Source: CAYQOX01 sp964419335
GTDB taxonomy: Bacteria; Hinthialibacterota; Hinthialibacteria; Hinthialibacterales; Hinthialibacteraceae
Length of the DNA stretch: 26,548 nucleotides
Assembly: GCA_964419335.1 (NCBI GenBank)
Contig: CAYQOX010000054.1
Location: 1 to 26,548 of the forward strand
Reading direction: 5' to 3'
How positions within the stretch are numbered: the stretch's first letter is position 1; the number at the start of each line of letters is the position of its first letter. The position numbers were made by a program, and so were the translations under genes. Below are positions 1-7,070 of this stretch, piece after piece. A model generated the notes under the pieces. The model worked only from the letters and a program-made list of their open reading frames with translations, did no database searches and was not told the DNA's origin.

Positions 1-452
1 GTGATGACGGCTATCAATACAAAACATTTTTCGATGCCGGTATTAACTTCGGCGCCAGTTTGATTAGCCTGTTTTATAAAGAAGGTGATTTCAAGCGAAC
101 GATTCAGATTGGTTCACTTTGTGGTTGGGATTCAGACAATCCGACAGCGACATGGGGTGGCTTACTCGGTTTTATGTTAGGAAGAAAAGGGATCGAAAAA
201 TCATTTCCCAAACATGACCTTTCTGGAATTTACCACATCGGTCGTACAAGAATCAATTTTCCAGACAGAACTCCAAATCAGCCCGGTGATGATACCTTTG
301 AGTTAATGGCCCTACGCGGCATCCACATTATTGACCGTGTCGTTCTTGAAGAGATAAAGGGTGCTATTGATTTAGAGAAGCAGGCTTGGTGTGTTCCTAA
401 CCCGGGAATTACTATCCATCCCGCTAAGTTTGTATCCTTGGGCTCAGAATAA
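1..452 (+). CDS. ADP-ribosylglycohydrolase family protein, C-terminal part (5' end outside window)
   Basis: The reading frame is open from base 3 to a TAA at 450-452, so this is the last ~149 codons of a gene that begins before the window. Visible motifs are DAGINFGAS near the start and GWDSDNPTATWGG at about bases 123-161. The second matches the late Asp-x-Asp motif of ADP-ribosylglycohydrolases (DraG/ARH fold), which helps bind the two catalytic magnesium ions; the DSD is at bases 129-137. Family members remove ADP-ribose from proteins or small molecules in the cytoplasm. The N-terminal motifs are not visible, so activity cannot be judged. The gene converges on the Doc toxin gene, with 71 nt between the stops and no clear terminator. 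Family assignment is fairly sure; substrate is unknown. Confidence 0.75.
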   Translation, partial: DDGYQYKTFFDAGINFGASLISLFYKEGDFKRTIQIGSLCGWDSDNPTATWGGLLGFMLGRKGIEKSFPKHDLSGIYHIGRTRINFPDRTPNQPGDDTFELMALRGIHIIDRVVLEEIKGAIDLEKQAWCVPNPGITIHPAKFVSLGSE

Positions 453-523
453 ACAAAGATACGATCCAAGCGATGCAATTCGCATTAATTTATTAAAATA
501 AAGACAAAAAGTATCTATCCGAT

Positions 524-913
524 TTAATCGTTGTTATTCAGTTCGGATACTGTATTCCGGCGGAGCCATTCATCCAGAGATTCAAAACGTAAGTAACCGG
601 TTTTGTACAGGTGAGACAAGAATTCCCAAAGGGAATCGGCATCGGCGGTTATTTTCACACCGTTGATTGCCAGAAAGGTATATGTTGCAGCAAATGCCGT
701 TCGCTTGTTTCCATCAACGAAGGGATGATTTTGTGACAGACTTTCCCAGAGTGCGGCGGCTTCAGCTATCAAATCCGGATAATATCCAGTCTGTGGACGG
801 AATAAGGCGGCTTCCAATTGCCCCGAATCGCGTAATCCCTCCGCCCCGCCATAACGCTCAATCTGGTCTTTATGCATAGCCAAAACATCTGCAATCGTCA
901 AATAATCCGTCAT
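524..913 (-). CDS. doc: Doc-type (Fic fold) toxin
   Basis: This 129-residue protein has the usual length of Doc/death-on-curing toxins. The Fic motif HPFVDGNKR lies at residues 63-71, with the invariant His63 and the GNKR ending typical of Doc rather than of AMP-transferring Fic proteins (which end GNGR). The N-terminal DYLTIADVLAMH and the RDSGQLEAALFRPQTGYY segment are also typical of the family. P1 phage Doc phosphorylates elongation factor Tu and stops translation; this protein is inferred to act in the same way. It is translationally coupled to the antitoxin gene: the antitoxin stop and this start share one base (TAATG). No catalytic residue looks lost, so the toxin is probably functional. 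Confidence 0.92.
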   Translation of the reverse strand: MTDYLTIADVLAMHKDQIERYGGAEGLRDSGQLEAALFRPQTGYYPDLIAEAAALWESLSQNHPFVDGNKRTAFAATYTFLAINGVKITADADSLWEFLSHLYKTGYLRFESLDEWLRRNTVSELNNND

Positions 914-1137
914 TATTTGGCCAGTTTTTTATAGAGCGAAGAATACCGGCCATGACTGGCTTGATAGGCCTCCATGACATGCGGCCTGGCTTTACTTTGA
1001 CGGCGTTCTTCCAACAGGTTTTCAAAGGCTTCCTCGACTAAAACCTGAAGCTGTCGTCCTTCTTCCTGTGCAAGTGCGCGAAGGGCGGTCAGTATTTCAG
1101 TATCAACTTGAGTTGCAAATTTTTCACGCTTACTCAT
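913..1137 (-). CDS. Ribbon-helix-helix antitoxin paired with Doc
   Basis: This is a small 74-residue protein directly upstream of doc. Residues 6-44 (KFATQVDTEILTALRALAQ and following) look like a ribbon-helix-helix DNA-binding fold: one beta strand, then two amphipathic helices. The charged tail, residues 45-74, would be the part that wraps the toxin. The start ATG at 1135-1137 has an AAGGA Shine-Dalgarno sequence about 8 nt upstream. RHH antitoxins repress their own operon as dimers, and a perfect palindrome sits in the promoter spacer here. Doc usually pairs with Phd-fold antitoxins; pairing with RHH proteins is also known. Identity rests on fold-like sequence and gene position rather than on a recognised named family. 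Confidence 0.85.
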   Translation of the reverse strand: MSKREKFATQVDTEILTALRALAQEEGRQLQVLVEEAFENLLEERRQSKARPHVMEAYQASHGRYSSLYKKLAK

Positions 1138-1166
1138 CTATTTTCCTTTCAACCGTTTCTATGGAT

Positions 1167-1196
1167 ATTGTATCTTCTTGTTTCATGAAATGTCAA
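1167..1196 (-). promoter_or_regulatory. Sigma-70 promoter and candidate operator of the antitoxin-toxin operon
   Basis: On the minus strand a perfect -35 TTGACA (1191-1196) is followed after 18 nt by -10 TACAAT (1167-1172), about 30 nt before the antitoxin start. The spacer contains the perfect 10-bp palindrome TTTCATGAAA (1181-1190), directly between the two boxes. This is where an autoregulating ribbon-helix-helix antitoxin would be expected to bind. The promoter call is strong from sequence; the operator role is inferred. Confidence 0.8.
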
Positions 1197-1243
1197 GAAA
1201 TTCTCATCCGGTCATTTTGCTGAAGCAGGCTATCAACTTATAT

Positions 1244-1313
1244 AGCTGATGTCATGATCCATTAATGTTCAGATTTATAGTGAGAAAAAGGCAATGACAT
1301 CAGCTTAAGCTGA
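1244..1313. repeat. 12-bp inverted repeat with an overlapping 14-bp palindrome
   Basis: AGCTGATGTCAT at 1244-1255 is repeated as its exact reverse complement at 1294-1305, with 38 nt between. The right arm overlaps the perfect palindrome TCAGCTTAAGCTGA at 1300-1313. Identity continues imperfectly outside the arms. There is no T-tract, so this is not an ordinary terminator. It could be the end of a small non-autonomous element or a recombination or regulatory site. No open reading frame in the stretch is convincing. Confidence 0.6.
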
Positions 1314-1390
1314 GGGCTACGTCCAATTTCAATGAATCTTCCCCTGAATATCGCATCTATTTCAAGAATGTTGAGCGTTTTTTTCATGAA

Positions 1391-1423
1391 CCCTTTTGGG
1401 AACCCTTCTGTTCCCTCTAAGGG
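1391..1423. repeat. Nested hairpin (inverted repeat)
   Basis: An inner stem GGGAAC (1398-1403) pairs with GTTCCC (1410-1415) around a 6-nt loop. An outer stem CCCTT (1391-1395) pairs with AAGGG (1419-1423). No T-tract follows on either strand. It lies about 100 bp before the tRNA remnant, in DNA with no convincing gene. Confidence 0.45.
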
Positions 1424-1524
1424 CTCCAAAGTCAACTATGTTTCAGATTCTTGCTCTTCAGAAGGGTCTGAAAGTACGTCATTTAGCACGATATTCCTCC
1501 ATATTCCACCACTGGGAGACCTTA

Positions 1525-1566
1525 TTCCCAAGCTGAAAGTCGCGGGTTCGATCCCCGTCTCCCGCT
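1525..1566 (+). pseudogene. 3' half of a tRNA-Gly(CCC) gene; 5' half missing (probable att scar)
   Basis: Read by tRNA numbering, 1525-1531 is an anticodon loop TTCCCAA with U33 and anticodon CCC (1527-1529). Then come GCTGA as the 3' anticodon strand (1532-1536), a 5-nt variable loop AAGTC, and a complete T arm (1542-1546 paired with 1554-1558 around loop TTCGATC). The 3' acceptor strand CTCCCGC (1559-1565) and discriminator T (1566) complete it; CTCCCGCT is typical of bacterial tRNA-Gly. Upstream, the expected 5' anticodon strand, D arm and GCGGGAG acceptor strand are absent: the five bases before the loop do not pair with GCTGA. The break at the anticodon loop is where many tyrosine integrases cross over. 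No CCA is encoded. Confidence 0.75.
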
Positions 1567-1865
1567 TTCCTTAACCTTCCCTACAATAACCTCAAATATG
1601 CACATCTCGCAAATCTTTTCGCTCGCCATTCCTTATTATTAAACTCAAACATAAAAATAATTCTATTTCCGACTAAAGCGGGATAATTCTGATATAAAAC
1701 CTCGAGCAATGTCCATTTTACCGCTTGTAATTCGATCGCAACAATCGATACTCTTCCCCTCGCAGAAGGCTTTGATATAAAAAATATATTTCGAATTTGC
1801 ATGCGAAAAAGGTTTATCTTTTTACTAGGATATAGTAATCTAAAACGGTTGAGTGGAGAAAAAAT
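1567..1865. other. Non-coding stretch, AT-rich
   Basis: Apart from the end of the tRNA remnant I see no supported gene here. Short frames on both strands lack family resemblance. The last ~70 bases are AT-rich and should hold the promoter of the following oxidoreductase gene, but no clean -35/-10 pair is visible. A GGAG Shine-Dalgarno sequence is present at 1854-1857. Confidence 0.5.
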
Positions 1866-3401
1866 ATGTTTGCATCTTATGAAGTTGTTTTTTTGATAGC
1901 CCCAAATTTGTTAAAGATGCTAATCAGTCAATATTTTGCTCTCCACTCCGAAAATTCTACAATTATTGATATGGAAACCGTTACTATGAAATCGAAATCT
2001 AACAAAAAAACGAACAAAAAGGTATCGCGCCGTACGGCATTATTCAGCGGAGCCGCACTTTCATCGATCGCGTTTATGCCGCGATTTGTACTGGGTGGAG
2101 ATGGGAATACCGCTCCAAGTGACTTATTAAACGTCGCCATGATCGGAACTGGCGGGCGTGGCTTACAGCATACGAGAACCATGACTCGAGAAAAAGATTG
2201 CCGCGTGGTGGCAATTTGCGATGTTACCAAAGTCAACGATTACAGTCGCTTCTATTATGGCGGCCAAGCGGGACGCGAGCCAGCCAAAGAGATGGTCAAG
2301 GTTCGCAATGAAGAAAAGAATTATCCAAAACCCCAAGTCTATCTCGATTATCGCGAAATGCTCGATAAAGAAAAGAAAATCGATGCATGCGTTATATCAA
2401 CGCCGGATCATACCCATGCCGTTATCGCGATCGACTCAATGAATCTTGGTAAACACGTTTATTGCGAAAAACCTCTCGCGCGTACGGTCTATGAATGTCG
2501 CAAAATCGCCGAATGCGCTAAGAAGAATGGTGTCGCTACCCAACTGGGCAACCAAGGCCATAGTGGCGAAGGGCTTCGCAGCACGAAAGAATGGATTCTC
2601 GACGGCGCGATCGGCGAGGTAACCGAAGTGCACGCCTGGACGAAAAGCCGTGCGCGTGTTGGACGCCGCGAAGGCTTTCCTACGGAAGAGATGCCTATTC
2701 CCGAAGGTATGGATTGGGATCTTTGGCTTGGACCCGCCAAAAAGCGTCCTTACCATATCGATTATACGCCATATACATGGCGCGGTTGGTGGGATTTTGG
2801 GACTGGTTCTATGGGCGATTTCTTCTGCCACAATGCCGATCCCGCATTCTACGCGCTTGAACTTGGCCAGCCGATCACCGTTCAAGCGACACAATACGGC
2901 AATACAAAGTACACCTTCCCGCTGGCCTATATGATTTATTATCAATTCCCGGCGCGTGGCGATATGCCTCCCGTTAAGTTGACCTGGTACACCGAGATGG
3001 ATCCTCCCAAACCAGAAGAACTCGGTCCTGATGAAGAACTCATCGGCGATGGACAAGGGATTCTCTTTTGCGGCAGCAAGGGAAAAATTATGTGTCCTGG
3101 TTGGGCGGGCGATCCGGAACTGCTTCCCCATTCGTTGCATGAAAATTATAAACGTCCGGAAAAAACCATAAAACGATCGAAGGGGCACCATCGCGATTGG
3201 ATTAACGCTTGCAAGGGGGGTGAACCGGCGAGCGCCAATTTCGAGTATGGCGCATATCTCACGGAAATGGCCATGTTGGGCAATGCAGCGATCGGTGCTG
3301 GTGAGATGCTTTATTGGGACGGCGAAAACATGAAAGCGATCAACACTGACAAAGCTGAACCGTTCCTCATACCTGAATACTACAATGGCTATAAAATCTA
3401 A
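1866..3401 (+). CDS. Tat-exported Gfo/Idh/MocA family oxidoreductase
   Basis: This is an NAD(P)-dependent sugar or inositol dehydrogenase-like protein. In numbering from base 1866 it has twin arginines in SRRTALFSG (residues 54-62), the Rossmann loop AMIGTGGRG (91-99), STPDHTHA (178-185) and the EKP signature (201-203; catalytic Lys in the family). A long C-terminal substrate domain follows with WRGWWDFGTGSMGDFFCH and ends near LTEMAMLGNAAIG. The twin-arginine segment and hydrophobic stretch mark it as a pre-folded exported enzyme, as is common for this family in carbohydrate-degrading bacteria. The start is uncertain: ATG at 1866 has the best Shine-Dalgarno (GGAG, 8 nt), but ATG at 1986 or 1971 gives a normal Tat signal without about 40 odd extra residues. 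Substrate unknown. Transcribed alone. Confidence 0.9.
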   Translation: MFASYEVVFLIAPNLLKMLISQYFALHSENSTIIDMETVTMKSKSNKKTNKKVSRRTALFSGAALSSIAFMPRFVLGGDGNTAPSDLLNVAMIGTGGRGLQHTRTMTREKDCRVVAICDVTKVNDYSRFYYGGQAGREPAKEMVKVRNEEKNYPKPQVYLDYREMLDKEKKIDACVISTPDHTHAVIAIDSMNLGKHVYCEKPLARTVYECRKIAECAKKNGVATQLGNQGHSGEGLRSTKEWILDGAIGEVTEVHAWTKSRARVGRREGFPTEEMPIPEGMDWDLWLGPAKKRPYHIDYTPYTWRGWWDFGTGSMGDFFCHNADPAFYALELGQPITVQATQYGNTKYTFPLAYMIYYQFPARGDMPPVKLTWYTEMDPPKPEELGPDEELIGDGQGILFCGSKGKIMCPGWAGDPELLPHSLHENYKRPEKTIKRSKGHHRDWINACKGGEPASANFEYGAYLTEMAMLGNAAIGAGEMLYWDGENMKAINTDKAEPFLIPEYYNGYKI

Positions 3402-3417
3402 GCGCTGGTTTTTGTTG

Positions 3418-3463
3418 AAAAAAAAACGCAAATGCCCCATCGAATTGATGGGGTGTTGTGTTT
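3418..3463. terminator. Rho-independent terminator, mainly for the minus-strand cytochrome operon
   Basis: CCCCATC (3435-3441) pairs with GATGGGG (3447-3453) around GAATT. The stem extends imperfectly through AAACGCAA and TTGTGTTT. On the minus strand it is followed by a run of nine T (3418-3426 complement), so it best serves the cytochrome operon. Confidence 0.7.
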
Positions 3464-3483
3464 GCCCGCTTCGCTGGGAAAAC

Positions 3484-3512
3484 AAAAAGGGGCTGGTTTT
3501 CAGCCCCTTTTT
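3484..3512. terminator. Bidirectional Rho-independent terminator
   Basis: A perfect 12-bp stem, AAAAAGGGGCTG (3484-3495) with CAGCCCCTTTTT (3501-3512), closes a GTTTT loop. The A/T ends give a U-run on either strand. It sits between the convergent oxidoreductase gene and the cytochrome operon and can end both transcripts. Confidence 0.9.
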
Positions 3513-3536
3513 GCTTGGTAACGGTAGAAAGACTTT

Positions 3537-4652
3537 TTAGCCGCCAAAGCCAATCTCGGGATCGTATTTCATATCTTCCTCATGGCATAAATCACAGCGG
3601 GCGGGTTCAGTGATGCCATCGACATGGCAATTCATACATTCCATCTCAGAATGCATTTCACCTAAGGTAACCCCGGTGAGAGAATGATCAAAATCTTCAG
3701 GGATCCAGTCTTCTTCGTGGCAGTTTTGGCAATTGTGGCTTTCACGTTGATAGACGCCACGTTGGGGGTGGCAACTGCGGCAGGTAAGTTCTTCATGATA
3801 GGGTTTAAGTTCCCAACCTACCGTTTCATGTTGGAAGACATAATCGGGATCTTGGCCGTGGCAGTAGTCACATCGTCCTTCTTCGTGGCATTGGAAGCAA
3901 ACGCTATGTAGATCAATTTCGGAGAGATCGCCCATGGGATGGGAATCTTCACGATGGGTATGGCATGCTTCGCAGCTCTGTTCTTGGTGGCAAACGCTGC
4001 AATTTTCCTCATACTTATTTGCGTGGCGTTTGTGATGAAAAGGGACGAGATCATCTTCATCAAATTCAGTTTCGAACTCGATCAACTCTTTCATGGTGAT
4101 GGGTTCATGTTTGGTATGAATGGCATGGGTGGTTGCGGAACCCACTAAACTACCACCGGCTTTTTTTTCATGACACACTTCGCATTTATTTTGGCGATCC
4201 CATTGCACGTGACAATTGAGACATTGTCGGTGGTAGGCTCCTTTGAGTCCGGGTTGCAAGAGATTTTCTCGAATGATTTCTTGTGGGTGACAAGTCTTGC
4301 AAGAGGAAGGGTTACGCGGATCTTTTTCATGGTGATGGCAGGTCGCGCAGCCATTCGACATTTGGGCCATATCGGCATGGAGTTTATGGTTGAAACGAAC
4401 AGGAACGTAGAGTTCTTCGAGCTCATCCATGATGACGATGTCGGGAATATCGCCCGTGGCCATGGGGATGGCGCGGGGACATGGTTTTAAGCATGGATCT
4501 TCGACGGTTGGATTCTCGCACGAGTGGCACATGTTGCAATCAATAGCCTGGTTTTCTTGATGCCGTTCATCCAAAGCAAAGGATGTTAAAGTGAACAAAG
4601 GGAGTAATGCGATGAAGAGAAATTGTGCTTTATGATTCATGATGACCCTCAT
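3537..4652 (-). CDS. Periplasmic multiheme cytochrome c with 13 CXXCH motifs
   Basis: This 371-residue protein has an N-terminal signal peptide (hydrophobic residues about 10-25, cleavage likely after SFA). It contains thirteen covalent heme sites CXXCH, beginning at Cys 39, 102, 118, 144, 157, 218, 227, 252, 261, 291, 308, 339 and 353. Many extra His residues could serve as distal ligands. Motifs often come in pairs 9-16 residues apart, as in class III or c7-like multihemes. The first motif is embedded in a Cys-rich run (Cys 39, 42, 45, 54, 58) ending in CPR, which may bind something besides heme. No lipobox is seen. The start overlaps the stop of the membrane subunit by one base (TAATG), so the two are coupled. 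ATG at 4638-4640 is an alternative start. Role inferred: electron carrier between the membrane module and periplasmic partners. Confidence 0.93.
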   Translation of the reverse strand: MRVIMNHKAQFLFIALLPLFTLTSFALDERHQENQAIDCNMCHSCENPTVEDPCLKPCPRAIPMATGDIPDIVIMDELEELYVPVRFNHKLHADMAQMSNGCATCHHHEKDPRNPSSCKTCHPQEIIRENLLQPGLKGAYHRQCLNCHVQWDRQNKCEVCHEKKAGGSLVGSATTHAIHTKHEPITMKELIEFETEFDEDDLVPFHHKRHANKYEENCSVCHQEQSCEACHTHREDSHPMGDLSEIDLHSVCFQCHEEGRCDYCHGQDPDYVFQHETVGWELKPYHEELTCRSCHPQRGVYQRESHNCQNCHEEDWIPEDFDHSLTGVTLGEMHSEMECMNCHVDGITEPARCDLCHEEDMKYDPEIGFGG

Positions 4653-6754
4653 TATGAATGACTTTGTTCTTCTTCCGGTTGAGGAAGAACGGGGAAATAA
4701 ATGACGATGATACGATACGCGAGAACGAGCGCGGATATTAAGCCAATGGTGACTGCGACTTCACTAAAGCTGGGTAAATACGTCTGGACTTTATAGACCG
4801 GGGTATAGGCCGTAAGAAAGACATTGATCCGGTTGAGTGCGACTCCGAAGACTACAAAAGCGGAAGCAGCAAATAGCCCCGTGAGGCTGCTGCGAATGCG
4901 ATCAGAAAGAAACATGATGATAGGGACGACAACGCCCAAGATCAATTCGGCGTGAAATAAGTACGATTGGATGCTCCCATCGACAAGGTAGGCTTCCACC
5001 TCACGGATGGCAATATCGCTAAGTTTGCAAGCGAGATAAATCACCAGCAGGACCGGGACGATTTTGCTCAAGGGTTTTAGAATATGCATTTCCGGTTTGC
5101 GGTTAACCATCTTAGATGCGAGCATAGATTCAAAGATGACCATGGGGTATCCGACACAGATGGCGGAAATCAGGAAAAAGAGAGGTAATACCGGTGTATA
5201 CCAGAGGGGATGCATTTTATTGGGGGCTATAAGCATTAAAGCGCCGAGCGAGGATTGGTGCAGGCAGGAAAGCAATATCCCTGCGATGATAAGAGCGAGC
5301 ATGACTTTGGATAGTCCTCGATCCAAGAGAGAGAGGAGTGATTCGACGCTGGAATTGAAACGGGCAAGGGATCCGGGGAGATTCACTTTCCCTTTGAATC
5401 TTTCCACTACGATAGGAAGGAATTCCAAGTAGAGAACCGTCAAGTAAAACATGACGCACATGCCTACTTCGAAGAGTACGGAATGACCTGACCACATATT
5501 GGGGAGTATGGGATGCCAAACATTGTAATAACGTCCCAAATCAACTAACAGCCCCAAAACCACGAACGTGTATCCCAGCAGAGCGGTAAGAAGCGCGGGA
5601 CGCATGAGCGGGTGATAGCGTTCTCGGTGAAAGAGATAAACCAAGGCGCCCATGGTAAACCCACCCGCGGCCAGGGCGACGCCGGTAGCAACATCAATGG
5701 CAATCCAAATTCCCCAGGGATATTGATTATCCAGGTTGGTGACAGGACCTAAACCAACAACGAAACGTACCATCGCGGCTGTAAAGCCAATCAAGGCTAG
5801 GAAGAGGAGAACGAAGGCGGTCGGGGTGAAAAAGCGTGCGTTCGCTGGTGTGGGTTTTTCGTGATGTTGAATTGTTTTTGGTTTAGATTCGCCCTCGTTG
5901 GAATTGGAAGAACCGGTTAATTTCGCGATCATCCCGAGTACCGCGAAGAGAGCCACTTGTGGAATGAAATATTTGAAGATTCCATGTTGAATATCTTCGG
6001 TGGTTTGGGGAGGGGATTCTTCGGGTAAATTGGGTAAACCGAGTTGTTCGAAAGGTTTCCCTGATACATACATCCATGAGGTGCCACCCACTTCGTGTTC
6101 GCCATAAACGTGGTCAATATAGCGGTCGGGATGCTCTTCTATTTTGTTATGGGCGAGTTGGATAAGATCTTCCCGTTTGCCGAAGGTGAGGCATTGTGGG
6201 GGGCAGATGGTGACACATGCCGGGGCTTGTCCCTCTTCGAGCCGTTCATGACAGAAAGTGCATTTCCGCACTTCAGGCGTTAATGGGTTCTCGTATTCAT
6301 AGGCTGGAATTTGGAAGGGGCAGGCCACGAGGCAGTAACGGCACCCCATACACTTCCAAGCGTTGTAAGTGACTGAACCGTCTTCATTTTTGTCGAATGC
6401 GGTGACAAGGCAGGCCGAACGGCATGCGGGTTGATTACAATGCATGCATTGAAACTTGACCCAAATCGGATTTTCAGTGTTCTCGTACTGATTAACGACT
6501 GTATATTGATCGTCATCAGGCCGACGTTCTTCTTCAAAGACTGATTGGTCTTCGAATTCTTCGAGTGGGGTGTCTGAAAGTTCATGAAAATTGTCGCATG
6601 CCCATTCGCATTTACGGCATCCGATACATTGAGTGGTATCGATAAGAACGCCGTAAACATTTTCTTCGTCCACGAGAGAAGAGGCTTGCGAGGTGGGAGC
6701 AAGGCAAGTTGATCCCGCTGCGCCGAGAGTTAGTATGAAGTTTCTTCGATCCAC
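4652..6754 (-). CDS. Fused four-cluster ferredoxin (HybA/DmsB type) and NrfD/HybB-type quinone membrane module
   Basis: This 700-residue protein joins two subunits that are normally separate. A twin-arginine signal DRRNFILTL (residues 2-10) is followed by four [4Fe-4S] motifs at Cys 43-53, 103-115, 135-145 and 165-184 (the last with the C-x2-C-x11-C-x3-C spacing of DmsB-type proteins). A membrane anchor lies at about 262-279, as in HybA. From about residue 305 to the end there are roughly eight to ten hydrophobic helices of the NrfD/PsrC family, most like HybB (PWGIWIAIDVATGVALAAGGF, then LLVDLGRYYNVWHP). NrfD proteins exchange electrons and protons with quinone. The start is GTG at 6752-6754 with GAGGAG about 10 nt upstream. 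No hydrogenase or molybdopterin subunit is nearby; the partner is the 13-heme cytochrome downstream. Confidence 0.93.
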   Translation of the reverse strand: MDRRNFILTLGAAGSTCLAPTSQASSLVDEENVYGVLIDTTQCIGCRKCEWACDNFHELSDTPLEEFEDQSVFEEERRPDDDQYTVVNQYENTENPIWVKFQCMHCNQPACRSACLVTAFDKNEDGSVTYNAWKCMGCRYCLVACPFQIPAYEYENPLTPEVRKCTFCHERLEEGQAPACVTICPPQCLTFGKREDLIQLAHNKIEEHPDRYIDHVYGEHEVGGTSWMYVSGKPFEQLGLPNLPEESPPQTTEDIQHGIFKYFIPQVALFAVLGMIAKLTGSSNSNEGESKPKTIQHHEKPTPANARFFTPTAFVLLFLALIGFTAAMVRFVVGLGPVTNLDNQYPWGIWIAIDVATGVALAAGGFTMGALVYLFHRERYHPLMRPALLTALLGYTFVVLGLLVDLGRYYNVWHPILPNMWSGHSVLFEVGMCVMFYLTVLYLEFLPIVVERFKGKVNLPGSLARFNSSVESLLSLLDRGLSKVMLALIIAGILLSCLHQSSLGALMLIAPNKMHPLWYTPVLPLFFLISAICVGYPMVIFESMLASKMVNRKPEMHILKPLSKIVPVLLVIYLACKLSDIAIREVEAYLVDGSIQSYLFHAELILGVVVPIIMFLSDRIRSSLTGLFAASAFVVFGVALNRINVFLTAYTPVYKVQTYLPSFSEVAVTIGLISALVLAYRIIVIYFPVLPQPEEEQSHS

Positions 6755-6998
6755 GATGCACGATCTCCTCAGGGTACCTTTATATTACTTGATAGTTATA
6801 AATCTATCTAATTTACCATAAAAAAGTTGCCAAAGTTTATAAACTTCATAATATTTGTGTCCCCATAAAAAACAATAAAAAGGGTAAATATTTAACTATG
6901 CATGATTTTAACATGTAATTTTTGAATATAAAGCGATATTACTATATTTTCTTTGAATTGAAGAAAAAAAATTTTGAGAAAGAAAAAATCAAGAAAAA
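6755..6998. other. AT-rich intergenic region upstream of the respiratory operon
   Basis: No gene is supported here. On the minus strand, directly before the ferredoxin-NrfD gene, the sequence should contain its promoter. A TTGGCA with a TAGATA 17 nt further on (around 6807-6835) is a weak candidate, and AATATAAA lies nearer the gene. The left part of the region's minus-strand T-rich tract belongs to the neighbouring terminator. Confidence 0.4.
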
Positions 6999-7033
6999 GA
7001 AACTCCCATTTTTAAAAGGCAAATGGGAGTTTC
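6975..7033 (-). terminator. Rho-independent terminator of the sugar ABC importer operon
   Basis: A perfect 13-bp stem, GAAACTCCCATTT (6999-7011) with AAATGGGAGTTTC (7021-7033), closes a 9-nt loop. On the minus strand it is followed by T-rich sequence (TTTTTCTTGATTTTTTC). It lies 37 nt after the permease stop codon. Confidence 0.92.
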
Positions 7034-7070
7034 GATAAGGGAGGAGAATTGGTTAATTCGTTAGAATTCA

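Noticed and set aside
1514..1563. Short complete tRNA using GGGAGAC (1514-1520) as 5' acceptor strand
   Set aside because: GGGAGAC does pair with 1557-1563, but that register uses T-arm bases and leaves no D or anticodon stem; the normal register (1559-1565) fits tRNA numbering.
1332..1574. 80-codon frame across the tRNA remnant
   Set aside because: It reads through the tRNA-derived sequence and the hairpin, has no Shine-Dalgarno sequence and no recognisable protein.
1581..1802. 73-codon minus-strand frame before the oxidoreductase gene
   Set aside because: AT-rich, no family features and no good ribosome site; most likely chance.
2436..3485. 349-codon open frame antisense to the Gfo/Idh/MocA gene
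   Set aside because: It is the complement of a clearly real gene, has no family resemblance and runs through the terminator.
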